Shown here: piece by piece, positions 1 to 8,690 of the stretch
Layout of the letters: each line of letters opens with the position of its first letter
Position numbering within the stretch: position 1 is the first letter of the stretch
From: an uncultured Acidobacteriota bacterium
GTDB taxonomy: Bacteria > Acidobacteriota > Vicinamibacteria > Vicinamibacterales > UBA2999
Reading direction: 5' to 3'
Length of the DNA: 32,437 nt
Assembly: GCA_902826515.1 (NCBI GenBank)
Contig: CADEFD010000045.1
Location: 1-32,437, forward strand
Program-made: the position numbers and the translations under genes
The notes under the pieces: generated by a model
The model's input: only the letters and a program-made list of their open reading frames with translations
What the model was told of the DNA's origin: nothing
Databases searched by the model: none

Positions 1-1222
<1,222 letters not shown>

Positions 1223-1235
1223 ACTGATTCTCGTC

Positions 1236-1259
1236 GGGGCTCGGGGCCCGGGACTCGGG
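1236..1259 (+). repeat. GC-rich heptad repeat, copy 1 (atpH-atpA gap)
   Basis: On the plus strand this reads as GGGGCTC, GGGGCCC, GGGACTC and a final GGG: three 7-nt units of pattern GGGDCYC. It fills most of the 37-nt gap and abuts the atpH stop codon. A second copy upstream of selD differs from it at only two of 25 positions. Four G-runs with 3-4 nt loops also fit the generic G-quadruplex pattern on the plus strand. Because the atp genes read on the minus strand, the transcript carries the C-rich version. Confidence 0.75.
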
Positions 1260-1805
1260 TTATCCCGCTGCTACTAGTTGCTTGCGCAGCTTCTCGAGCT
1301 GCGACTTGACGGTGCCGTCATAGACGGTGCCGCCCACCTTCGCGAGCACCCCGCCGATGAGTGCCGGATCGACGACGGCGTCGACGGCGACGTTCTTCCC
1401 GGTCACGGCGCCGAGCCGCGACTCGATCGCTCCGATGGCCTCGGGAGCCAGCGCCACGGCCGAACGGAGTTCGGCGCGCACGACCTTGCGGCGATCGAGC
1501 AGGCGCTCGCGGAACACCGCGAGCAGTTCGCCGGTCATGCCGAGGCGATCCCGATCGGCCAGCAGCTGCATCAGGCGCACACCGGTGGGCGCCATGCCGA
1601 TGCGTTCGGCGACAGCCGCCGCGACGTTGCGACGGGCGCTGGCCGGCACCGACGGCGACAGCAGCGCCTGGCGCAGCTCGCCGTTCGACTGCAGCAGATC
1701 GGCGAAGACCGCGAGGTCGCGTTCGACCTTGGCGGCGTCGTCGTCACTCGGGGTGACGTCGAGCAGCGCCTTGGCGTAGCGGGTGGCGGAGGTGCGGGTC
1801 GACAT
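1260..1805 (-). CDS. atpH: ATP synthase F1 subunit delta
   Basis: Delta subunit (181 aa, the normal size), which links the top of the F1 head to the peripheral b/b' stalk. The N-terminal segment [13 protein letters not shown] is the hallmark start of delta/OSCP proteins. The C-terminal part ([30 protein letters not shown]) is the conserved beta-strand and helix region that contacts the b subunit. The ATG at 1805 lies only 4 nt beyond the atpF stop codon at 1810, so the two genes are almost certainly co-transcribed and translationally coupled. Its position between b and alpha matches standard atp operon order. Confidence 0.95.
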   Translation of the reverse strand: MSTRTSATRYAKALLDVTPSDDDAAKVERDLAVFADLLQSNGELRQALLSPSVPASARRNVAAAVAERIGMAPTGVRLMQLLADRDRLGMTGELLAVFRERLLDRRKVVRAELRSAVALAPEAIGAIESRLGAVTGKNVAVDAVVDPALIGGVLAKVGGTVYDGTVKSQLEKLRKQLVAAG

Positions 1806-1809
1806 CGGC

Positions 1810-2520
1810 CTAGCGCTCCTTCACCTGGGCGACGTAGCGATCGACGAGGCGCGCGTGATCCGCGGCCGTCATCTCGGTCGCCAGCTTCTGTTCGGCGAGC
1901 CGCAGGGCGAGCGTCGCGGCGTGATCGCTCAGCTCGCGCTGCGCGGCCTGGAGGCGCACCTCGATTTCGCGCTTCGTCTGCGTGAGCAGGCGGGCGCGGT
2001 CGGCAGCGGCGGCGCTGGCGATGCGTTCTTCCTCGGCCACGATTTCCTGGGCGCCGCGCGTGCGCAGCGCGTCGAGCTCGCCGGGAAGCGCCTGCAGCTT
2101 GCGCTCGACATCGGCGAGCTGCGCGGTGGCGGACTTGTTGAGCTCCGCGGCGTCCACGAGATCCTTGCGAATCTGCGAGGAGCGGGCGGCGAGGTACTCG
2201 GCAATCGGTGCGCGGAGGAACTTGTTGAGCAGCACCACGAGCACGATGAAGTTGGCGGTCGGCCACAGCAGGCCGGAGAGGCCACCGTGTTCGGCGTCGG
2301 CGGCGTGTTCGCCGGCAGCCGGTTCGTGCCCCGCGGCGGCGGGCTCATGCTGCCCGGCCGCGGCCGGCGGCGCGTGCGTCTCGGGTGCCTGCGCGGCGAG
2401 GCCGCGCGTGCAGAGCAGCGCCGTCAGCGCGACGGCGGCGAAGATCTGCACCGAGAGCTTGCGCCTTAATTCACAAGCCCGGGGGGCGGACGCGATGGAG
2501 CGATTGGCGGCAACGGTCAT
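1810..2520 (-). CDS. atpF: ATP synthase Fo subunit b with N-terminal signal-like extension
   Basis: Peripheral-stalk b subunit, 236 aa from ATG 2520. The membrane helix is LLWPTANFIVLVVLLNKFL (about residues 83-101), followed by a long charged Ala/Glu/Arg coiled coil to the C-terminus, as expected for b. Unusually, the first 80 or so residues come before this helix: a basic segment, a hydrophobic stretch (IFAAVALTALLCTRGLAA) resembling a signal peptide, then a linker rich in Ala, His, Pro and Glu. That makes it longer than the classical b of about 156 aa. The start lies 7 nt after the atpF' stop codon. The same frame stays open to 2859, but the extra part overlaps atpF' and looks like shadow translation. 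Identity is secure from the helix and neighbours; the exact start is less certain. Confidence 0.88.
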   Translation of the reverse strand: MTVAANRSIASAPRACELRRKLSVQIFAAVALTALLCTRGLAAQAPETHAPPAAAGQHEPAAAGHEPAAGEHAADAEHGGLSGLLWPTANFIVLVVLLNKFLRAPIAEYLAARSSQIRKDLVDAAELNKSATAQLADVERKLQALPGELDALRTRGAQEIVAEEERIASAAAADRARLLTQTKREIEVRLQAAQRELSDHAATLALRLAEQKLATEMTAADHARLVDRYVAQVKER

Positions 2521-2527
2521 GATGCGG

Positions 2528-2950
2528 TTACGCCGTACGGCCCAGTACCCGGTTGACGATCTCGCCGGCAAGGTGATTGGCCTCGCTTTCGAGCGCCGCG
2601 CGGGCGGCTGATGCCTGGGAGCCCAGGCGTGACGTGGCGTCTGAAAGCGCGGCATCGGCCTCGCGCTTGGTGTCGGCCATGATGGCGGCGCGTTTGTCGA
2701 GCGCGGTGCGCCGCGCGTCGTCCATCTGCTTGTAGACCTCGGCGCGGGCGGCACCGAGCGTGCGGTCGAACTGCTCGGTCGCCTGCGCGGCCTTCTGCGC
2801 GGCCGACGCCGCCAGCTCGCGCGCGTCGCGCACGGCGCCGGAGCGCGACTCGATGACATGGAGGATGGGCTTGAAGATCAACGTGTTCAGCACGAACACG
2901 CAGAGCATCAAAAGTGCGATGACCCAAAGGACCGACAGGTCCGGAATCAC
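2528..2950 (-). CDS. atpF': ATP synthase Fo subunit b' (second stalk subunit)
   Basis: A second b-type stalk subunit, about 140 aa. One hydrophobic N-terminal helix (LSVLWVIALLMLCVFVLNTLIF) is followed by KPILHVIESRSGAVRDARE and a long coiled coil ending in AGEIVNRVLG. I prefer GTG 2950, giving MIPDLSVLW, because GGAGG lies 9 nt upstream and the protein then begins just before the helix. An in-frame ATG at 2992 would add 14 basic residues (MARHTVRRHRRLHP) and is the alternative. It is the first atp gene here and sits next to a good promoter, with no a or c subunit gene upstream. Assignment as b' rather than b rests on its order before the longer atpF. Confidence 0.85.
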   Translation of the reverse strand: MIPDLSVLWVIALLMLCVFVLNTLIFKPILHVIESRSGAVRDARELAASAAQKAAQATEQFDRTLGAARAEVYKQMDDARRTALDKRAAIMADTKREADAALSDATSRLGSQASAARAALESEANHLAGEIVNRVLGRTA

Positions 2951-3000
2951 TGGATGAAGCCTCCGATGGCGCCGCACGGTATGGCGGGCCAAAACGCTCT

Positions 3001-3030
3001 TTTATACCATCCCTGCAGCCCTCGCCACAA
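3001..3030 (-). promoter_or_regulatory. predicted sigma70-type promoter of the atpF'FHA operon
   Basis: On the minus strand there is a -35 TTGTGG (3025-3030), an 18-nt spacer and a -10 TATAAA (3001-3006), in the gap between selD and atpF'. The predicted transcription start is near 2994, giving a leader of about 44 nt before GTG 2950 that includes the GGAGG ribosome-binding site. A small hairpin (CGCCAC/GTGGCG, 3023-3039) overlaps the -35 and could be the end of the selD transcript, but it has no T-tract. Confidence 0.55.
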
Positions 3031-3086
3031 GGCGTGGCGGGAAGGGACGGCGCGACCTGCCTCGAGGTTCGTGGATTTCTGGCTAA

Positions 3087-4127
3087 TCACCTAATAACCA
3101 GGGCCACCGCCGACGGGCTGCTGGCCCGGCCGATCCGGACGGCGGGCACGGCGGCGGCGGCAAAGCGCGCCGCCGCGGCATCGGCCTCGCCGGCGCCGAT
3201 GGCCACGAGCAGCCCCCCGGATGTCTGCGGGTCGAACAGGAGGTCGCCAAGGGCCTCGGCCTCCGGGCTCGCCAGTTGTGCCCGGTCGGCGAAGTGGGCG
3301 CGATTACTCGACAAGCCGCCGGACCGGTTGGCCGCGACCAGTGCCTCGATGCCCGCGAAGACCGGGATCGCGGCGGCATCGAGTTCCAGAGTGACGCCGC
3401 TGGCCTGCGCCATCTCGGTGGCGTGTCCGATGAGGCCGAACCCGGTGATGTCCGTGCATCCGTGCACGGGCAGGCCGGCCATCGCCTCCGCCGCCGCCTT
3501 GTTCAGGGTGCGCATCGACGCCACGGCCTGTGCGACGAGCGCCTCTGGCGCGCGGCCGAACTTGATCGCCGTGCCCACGATTCCGGTGCCGATGGGCTTC
3601 GTGAGGAACAGCACGTCGCCGGGCCTGGCGCCGGCGTTGGTCCACATCCGCGCCGGATCGACGGCGCCGGTGACGGCGTAGCCGAACTTGATCTCGCGGT
3701 CGCGCACCGTGTGCCCGCCAAGGAGGGCGACGCCGGCCTCGCGGAGCACGTCCACGCCGCCCTTGAAAATCTGGCGGATCGTGTCGGTATCGAGGCCCAC
3801 TTCCGGGAAGGCGGCGATGGCGAGCGCGGTCAGTGGACGCCCGCCCATCGCGTAGACGTCGCTCAGCGAGTTGGCCGCGGCAATCTGTCCATAGAGATAG
3901 GGGTCATCGACGATGGGCGTGAAGAAGTCGACCGTCTGCACGAGCGCCGGCCCCGCCTCCCACGCAAACACACCGGCATCGTCCGCCGTCCTGAAGTCGA
4001 CCAGGACACGGGGGTCAGTCTGTGGAGGTATGTCGCTCAACACGTGAGCGAGCTCGCCTGCGGCGAGTTTGCTCGCTCAACCAGCGCAGCTCACCATTTC
4101 GGTGAGGCGCTTCTGCTCGTGGGACAT
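3087..4127 (-). CDS. selD: selenide, water dikinase; selenocysteine-containing (in-frame TGA at codon 17)
   Basis: Makes selenophosphate from selenide and ATP, the Se donor for selenocysteine (and selenouridine) synthesis. From ATG 4127 the gene is 347 codons including the stop (346 aa), matching E. coli SelD at 347 aa. Codon 17 (4079-4077) is TGA in the context SCAG-U-ASKL. This is the catalytic Cys17 position of E. coli SelD, and the essential Lys20 follows at the right spacing. The rest carries family motifs: DDAGV, TVDFFTPIVDDPYLYGQIAA, LSDVYAMGGRPLTAL, LLGGHTV, GCTDITGFGLIGHA and DPQTSGGLL. A conventional open frame begins only at about 4043 and would lose the active site. A hairpin begins at the TGA itself. 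The gene starts 42 nt after the PQQ-dehydrogenase stop; a heptad repeat lies just upstream and no clear ribosome-binding site is seen. A readthrough error or a pseudogene is much less likely than Sec. Confidence 0.93.
4045..4079 (-). promoter_or_regulatory. bacterial SECIS hairpin at the selD Sec codon
   Basis: The 35-nt minus-strand segment that begins with the Sec TGA folds on itself. TGAGCGAG pairs with CTCGCTCA (8 bp). A 5'-side bulge CAAA follows, then CTCGCC pairs with GGCGAG (6 bp) around a GCA apical loop. The loop begins with G and lies about 15 nt after the TGA, close to the known bacterial SECIS layout of a stem-loop just 3' of UGA with G in the first loop positions. The role would be to recruit SelB with Sec-tRNA. 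The pairing is seen directly; the function is inferred. Confidence 0.8.
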
Positions 4128-4140
4128 GCGCTGATCATAC

Positions 4141-4165
4141 CGGGTCTCGGTGCCCGGGACTCGGG
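4141..4165 (+). repeat. GC-rich heptad repeat, copy 2 (upstream of selD)
   Basis: Units GGGTCTC, GGTGCCC, GGGACTC and GGG on the plus strand. It has 23 of 25 positions in common with copy 1, with one unit degenerate (GGT). It occupies most of the 42-nt gap between the PQQ-dehydrogenase stop and the selD start, ending 13 nt from the selD ATG. It could influence selD translation initiation, or simply be a tolerated insertion. Confidence 0.7.
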
Positions 4166-4169
4166 ATGG

Positions 4170-6209
4170 CTACGGCAACGCGAGTGCGACCAGCTCAGGC
4201 ACGGCGTCGCGGGTGGGGCCGAGCACGGTGAGGGCGATGTACTGGCGGCCGTTCACCTGATAGGTCATCGGCGTGCCGATGGCGGTCCCGGGCAAATCGG
4301 CGGAGCCGAGTTCCCTGCCACTCGTTTTGTCCCACGCCACGAGACGCGGGCCGCCTTTCGTGCCGCCGGTCGTGAGCGCGTAGAAGAGCGCGGTTTTCGT
4401 GAGCAGCGGACCGCTGAACGTGCTGTCGCCGCCAAGGGCCGGCAGATCGAGGCCCGCCAGAGCCGGCAGCGCGCGAATGCGTTCGCCGCGGCCCGCGGGC
4501 ACCATCCAGCGGTGCGTGCCGGTGTGCATGTCGATGGCGGTCATCCGCGAGTAGGGCGGCTTCAGAAGCGGCAGGCCGCCCGGCATGCGCGGGTTGCGTC
4601 CCGGCGTCTGCATGAACTGGAGGTTGCTCTGGAGTTTCGGATCCGGTGCGGCCAGCGTGCTCACGCTGAAGCCGTTGCGCGACGGCACGTAGAGCATGCC
4701 GGTCTCGGGGTCCACGGCGGCGCCGCCCCAGTTCGCACCGCCCACCGACCCCGGCCGCACGATCGTGCCGACGAGCGACGGCGGCGTGAAGAGCGGGCCG
4801 GTGCGGAAGTTCCGGATCGCGGCCACGGCCTGCTCGCGGATCGCCGGCGTGAAATCCGCAAGGTCGTCCGCGGTGACGCCCTGATATTCGAAGGGCGCCG
4901 GCTTCGTCGGGAACGGCTGCGTGGTCGACGCGCGTTCACCTGGCACGTCGGAGGCCGGCACGGGGCGTTCGACGATCGGCCACACGGGCTCGCCCGTCAC
5001 GCGATCGAACGTGTAGACGAAGCCCTGCTTCGTCACCTGCGCCACGGCCTTGATGCGGCGGCCGTCCACGGTGATGTCGAGGAGGTTCGGCGCCGCGGGG
5101 TTGTCGTAGTCCCAGAGGCCGTGGTGGACGGTCTGGAAACTCCACACACGCCGGCCGGTCTTCACGTCGAGACAGAGGAGGCTCTCGGCGTAGAGGTTGT
5201 CACCGGGGCGATGGCCGCCGTAGAAGTCCGGCGCGGTCGTGTTCGTGGGCACGTAGAGATACCCGAGCTCGGCGTCGGCGCTCATCGCCGTCCACACCGT
5301 GACCTTGCCGGCATCACGCCACGAGTCGCCGATCCAGCTCTCGTGGCCTGGTTCGCCGGGCTGCGGCACCGTGTGGAACGTCCACAGCAGTCTGCCGGTG
5401 CGCACGTCGTGGCCGCGAATCCACCCGGGGATCTGTTCCTTGTCTTTCACGAGTGACGAGATCGACGCCGGCGTCACCACGACATCGCCGACGACGATCG
5501 GCGGCGACTGCACGGAATAGGTGAGCGCGTTCAGGTAGTCGCGGGCGCCGCGGGTGGCGCGCGGCAACCCCTGCATGAGATCCACGCGGCCGCCGTCGCC
5601 GAAGCCCGGCACGGGCTGGCCGGTCTTCGCATCGACCGCCACGAGGTAGCCGTCGCCGGTGCCCCAGAGCACGCGCGCCTCGTCACCGTCGCGCCAGTAG
5701 GCGACACCGCGCTGATTCCAGCGCAGGCTCATCGTGGTGGTGCCGGCTTCGTAGCTCTTCGGATCGTAAGTCCAGCGCAACCGCCCGGAGGCGGCGTCGT
5801 AGGCCGCGCCAACCGATGTGGGCGTGTTCACGAATAGCAGGCCATCCACCATGAGCGGCGTGGCCTTGTAGTTGTTGAGGTTCGGCGGGTCGTTGTCGCG
5901 CCAGCGTCGGGGATCGCGCCGCTGCAACTCGGCGAAGACGGCCGCCGGCGGTCCGCTCCACGTGCCGCCAGCGGGCGTGACGATGCTCAACTGTCCATCG
6001 GGCGACGGCGCGCGCCAGGCGACGCGCAGCGTGCCGACGTTCTCGCCGGTGATCTGCGAGAGCGGCGAGTACTTGCGGCTCGCGAGATCGCCGCCGTAGG
6101 CGGGCCACTCTCCCGCCGGCCGATCCTGCGTGGACGGCGCCGCGGTGAGGGCGAGCAGGAACAGGGCCGGCCAGGTCCAGCGAGGCGCGCGGATGGCGGA
6201 ACGCGGCAT
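4170..6209 (-). CDS. secreted PQQ-dependent dehydrogenase (quinoprotein glucose dehydrogenase-like)
   Basis: A 679-aa quinoprotein predicted to oxidise a sugar or alcohol in the periplasm and pass electrons to the respiratory chain. Residues 1-25 form a signal peptide (basic start, then WPALFLLALTAAPS). The mature part begins with the family signature: WPAYGGD, YSPLSQIT, NVGTLRVAW. Repeated propeller blades follow, with tryptophan-docking features such as GRLRWTY, GRLLWTFHT, GRRVWSFQT and GTHRWMV. The stretch HHGLWDYDNPAAPNLLDI is typical of the membrane glucose dehydrogenase branch. There is no CXXCH, so no fused cytochrome c, and no N-terminal five-helix membrane domain as in E. coli Gcd, so electrons must leave via a separate carrier. 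The substrate cannot be read from sequence. It lies 15 nt after parB and 42 nt before selD, an unusual position in an origin cluster. Confidence 0.85.
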   Translation of the reverse strand: MPRSAIRAPRWTWPALFLLALTAAPSTQDRPAGEWPAYGGDLASRKYSPLSQITGENVGTLRVAWRAPSPDGQLSIVTPAGGTWSGPPAAVFAELQRRDPRRWRDNDPPNLNNYKATPLMVDGLLFVNTPTSVGAAYDAASGRLRWTYDPKSYEAGTTTMSLRWNQRGVAYWRDGDEARVLWGTGDGYLVAVDAKTGQPVPGFGDGGRVDLMQGLPRATRGARDYLNALTYSVQSPPIVVGDVVVTPASISSLVKDKEQIPGWIRGHDVRTGRLLWTFHTVPQPGEPGHESWIGDSWRDAGKVTVWTAMSADAELGYLYVPTNTTAPDFYGGHRPGDNLYAESLLCLDVKTGRRVWSFQTVHHGLWDYDNPAAPNLLDITVDGRRIKAVAQVTKQGFVYTFDRVTGEPVWPIVERPVPASDVPGERASTTQPFPTKPAPFEYQGVTADDLADFTPAIREQAVAAIRNFRTGPLFTPPSLVGTIVRPGSVGGANWGGAAVDPETGMLYVPSRNGFSVSTLAAPDPKLQSNLQFMQTPGRNPRMPGGLPLLKPPYSRMTAIDMHTGTHRWMVPAGRGERIRALPALAGLDLPALGGDSTFSGPLLTKTALFYALTTGGTKGGPRLVAWDKTSGRELGSADLPGTAIGTPMTYQVNGRQYIALTVLGPTRDAVPELVALALP

Positions 6210-6224
6210 GGTGATAGCCCGGTG

Positions 6225-7097
<873 letters not shown>

Positions 7098-7117
7098 GAC
7101 GGGCTCCGGAATGGCGA

Positions 7118-7915
7118 TCAGGCGGCCGTGGGCCGCGTCGTGCGTTCAATCACTTCGCGCGCCAGCGCGAGATAGGCTTCCGCGCCGCGCGACCGCGCGT
7201 CGTAGACCACGCCGGGCACGCCGTGACTCGGCGCTTCGCCGAGACGCACGTTGCGCGGAATCACGGTGGTGAAGACCTTGTCCTTGAAGAAGTCGCGCAC
7301 GTCGCGCGCCACCTGCTGGCCGAGGTTCGTGCGCTCGTCGTACATCGTGAGCAGCACTCCCTCGATGTCGAGGGTCGGGTTGTAGGCGCCGCGCACGCGA
7401 CGCATCGTGCCGACGAGATCGGCCAGGCCTTCGAGCGCGAAGAACTCGCAGTGCAGCGGGATGAGCACGCTGTCGGCGGCGACGAGGCCGTTCAGCGTGA
7501 GCAGGCCAAGCGAGGGCGGGCAGTCGATCACGATGTACTCGAACCGATCGCGCAGGCCGTCCACGAGATCCTTCAGCCGGCGTTCCCGATCGGGCATCGA
7601 GATGAGCTCGATTTCCGCGCCGGTGAGATCGCGCGTGGCCGGCACGAGCGCCAGACGGTCGACGCTCGTGAGCATCACGTACTGCCCGGGCGCGCCCATC
7701 GGGTCGGTCGTGAGCGCGTGGTACACCGTGCGCGTTTCGGTGGCGCGTTGCTTGAGGCCCAGGCCGCTCGTCGTATTGCCCTGCGGATCGAGATCCACGA
7801 GCAACGTCGCATGCCCGCTCAGCGCGAGCCCGGCGGCGAGATTGATGGCCGTGGTGGTTTTGCCGACGCCGCCTTTCTGGTTCGTGACGGCGATGACACG
7901 GCTAGTTTGTGGCAT
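7118..7915 (-). CDS. parA: chromosome-partitioning ATPase ParA (Soj)
   Basis: Deviant Walker-type ATPase, 265 aa, which binds nucleoid DNA as an ATP dimer and is released by ParB, moving origins apart. The deviant Walker A KGGVGKTTT is at residues 14-22, with the intermonomer signature lysine. The A' motif is LLVDLDPQGNTTSGLG, and FEYIVIDCPPSLGLLTLNGLVAAD carries the Walker B and following region. The product is a short, chromosomal-type ParA with no N-terminal DNA-binding domain. The ATG at 7915 lies about 27 nt downstream of a predicted promoter start, and parB follows after 20 nt. Confidence 0.97.
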   Translation of the reverse strand: MPQTSRVIAVTNQKGGVGKTTTAINLAAGLALSGHATLLVDLDPQGNTTSGLGLKQRATETRTVYHALTTDPMGAPGQYVMLTSVDRLALVPATRDLTGAEIELISMPDRERRLKDLVDGLRDRFEYIVIDCPPSLGLLTLNGLVAADSVLIPLHCEFFALEGLADLVGTMRRVRGAYNPTLDIEGVLLTMYDERTNLGQQVARDVRDFFKDKVFTTVIPRNVRLGEAPSHGVPGVVYDARSRGAEAYLALAREVIERTTRPTAA

Positions 7916-7948
7916 GTGACCAAAAATTCTTTCGTTGAGTGGGTGGTT

Positions 7949-7977
7949 AGCGTACCGTGCGCTGATTGCCGGGTCAA
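7949..7977 (-). promoter_or_regulatory. predicted promoter of parAB
   Basis: Minus strand: -35 TTGACC (7972-7977), 17-nt spacer, -10 TACGCT (7949-7954), with a predicted start near 7942 and a leader of about 27 nt to the parA ATG at 7915. It lies in the 109-nt rsmG-parA gap, just downstream of parS 1, so ParB spreading from parS could act on this promoter. The -35 is strong and the -10 weak. Confidence 0.5.
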
Positions 7978-8020
7978 GGATGAATGGCGGGCTCGTGTCG
8001 CCGACGGTCAGGAGTCGAGA

Positions 8021-8036
8021 TGTTTCACGTGGAACG
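8021..8036. promoter_or_regulatory. parS site 1 (across the rsmG stop codon)
   Basis: TGTTTCACGTGGAACG. It matches the bacterial parS consensus TGTTTCACGTGAAACA, with the allowed A-to-G change in the right arm and one terminal mismatch. It spans the rsmG stop codon (8025-8027) just upstream of the parAB promoter, a typical place for parS. Confidence 0.85.
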
Positions 8037-8690
8037 TCCGCCGATGCGCTGCTTCTGGATCACGACAAGACGGCTCTGATTTTCGGGAATCAGCGTATGC
8101 ACCGCACGCAGGCGAAGGGGCGGTGGTGGCTCTGCGGGATCGGAACCGGCAGCGAAGTTCAGCAGGTGACCGCCAGGCTTGAGGAAAGCCTGGATCCCCA
8201 TCAGCGTGGATGTATCGATGCGCACGGCGCGGATCGAGACGACGTCGAGGTTCTCGTGGAGCGTCGGCCGGGCGAGGAGCTCTTCGAACCGGGTGTTCTC
8301 GACCTCGGTCTTCGTGAGCTGCAGCAACCGTGACACTTGACGCAGGAAGACAGACTTGCGGACCTTCACTTCGACCATGGTGAGTGCCAGATCCGGGCGC
8401 GCCAGCTTCATCGGCACGGCCGGCGAGCCGCCGCCGGAGCCGATGTCCATGAGTGACTTCGCGTTGGCCGGGATGTAGCGCGCGGCCATCACCGGTTCGA
8501 TGAGCAGCCGATCGACCGCCTCGTCACTGCCGTCGTCGTCGATCTGGAATGCCGTGAGGTTGATCTTGCGGTTCCAGCGGGCGAGCTCGAGGAAGTACGC
8601 CTCGAGGCCGTCGAGCAGCGGCGCCGCCACGTCCAGTCCCACGTTCTTTGCCCGTCGGGCGATCCGCTCGCGCAGCCGTCTGGCGCTCAC
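8025..8690 (-). CDS. rsmG: 16S rRNA (guanine-527-N7)-methyltransferase
   Basis: RsmG/GidB adds the N7-methyl group to G527 of 16S rRNA using S-adenosylmethionine. I place the start at GTG 8690 (221 aa, MSARRLRERI), whose GTGA overlaps the mnmG TGA stop by 4 nt, the usual coupling in the mnmG-rsmG pair. The frame stays open upstream to 9050, but that part runs over mnmG and resembles nothing. Motifs: LARWNRKINLTAF (characteristic N-terminal segment), LMDIGSGGGSPAVPMKLARPDL (SAM-binding motif I) and VVSIRAVRIDTSTLMGIQAFLKPGG. The usual proline in the GFPG position is replaced by SPAV. The stop codon lies within parS 1. Confidence 0.93.
   Translation of the reverse strand: MSARRLRERIARRAKNVGLDVAAPLLDGLEAYFLELARWNRKINLTAFQIDDDGSDEAVDRLLIEPVMAARYIPANAKSLMDIGSGGGSPAVPMKLARPDLALTMVEVKVRKSVFLRQVSRLLQLTKTEVENTRFEELLARPTLHENLDVVSIRAVRIDTSTLMGIQAFLKPGGHLLNFAAGSDPAEPPPPLRLRAVHTLIPENQSRLVVIQKQRIGGRST

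Noticed and set aside
2521..2859. Longer 349-aa version of the ATP synthase b subunit
   Set aside because: The extra N-terminal part overlaps almost all of atpF' in another frame and is low-complexity Arg/Pro/Ser.
3087..4043. selD as a 318-aa gene starting at a GTG near 4043
   Set aside because: Lacks the active-site residue and Lys20; the upstream segment through the TGA matches the family exactly.
3276..5456. 726-codon plus-strand open frame over selD and the PQQ dehydrogenase
   Set aside because: Antisense to two well-supported genes, low-complexity Arg/His/Gly composition, no recognisable motif.
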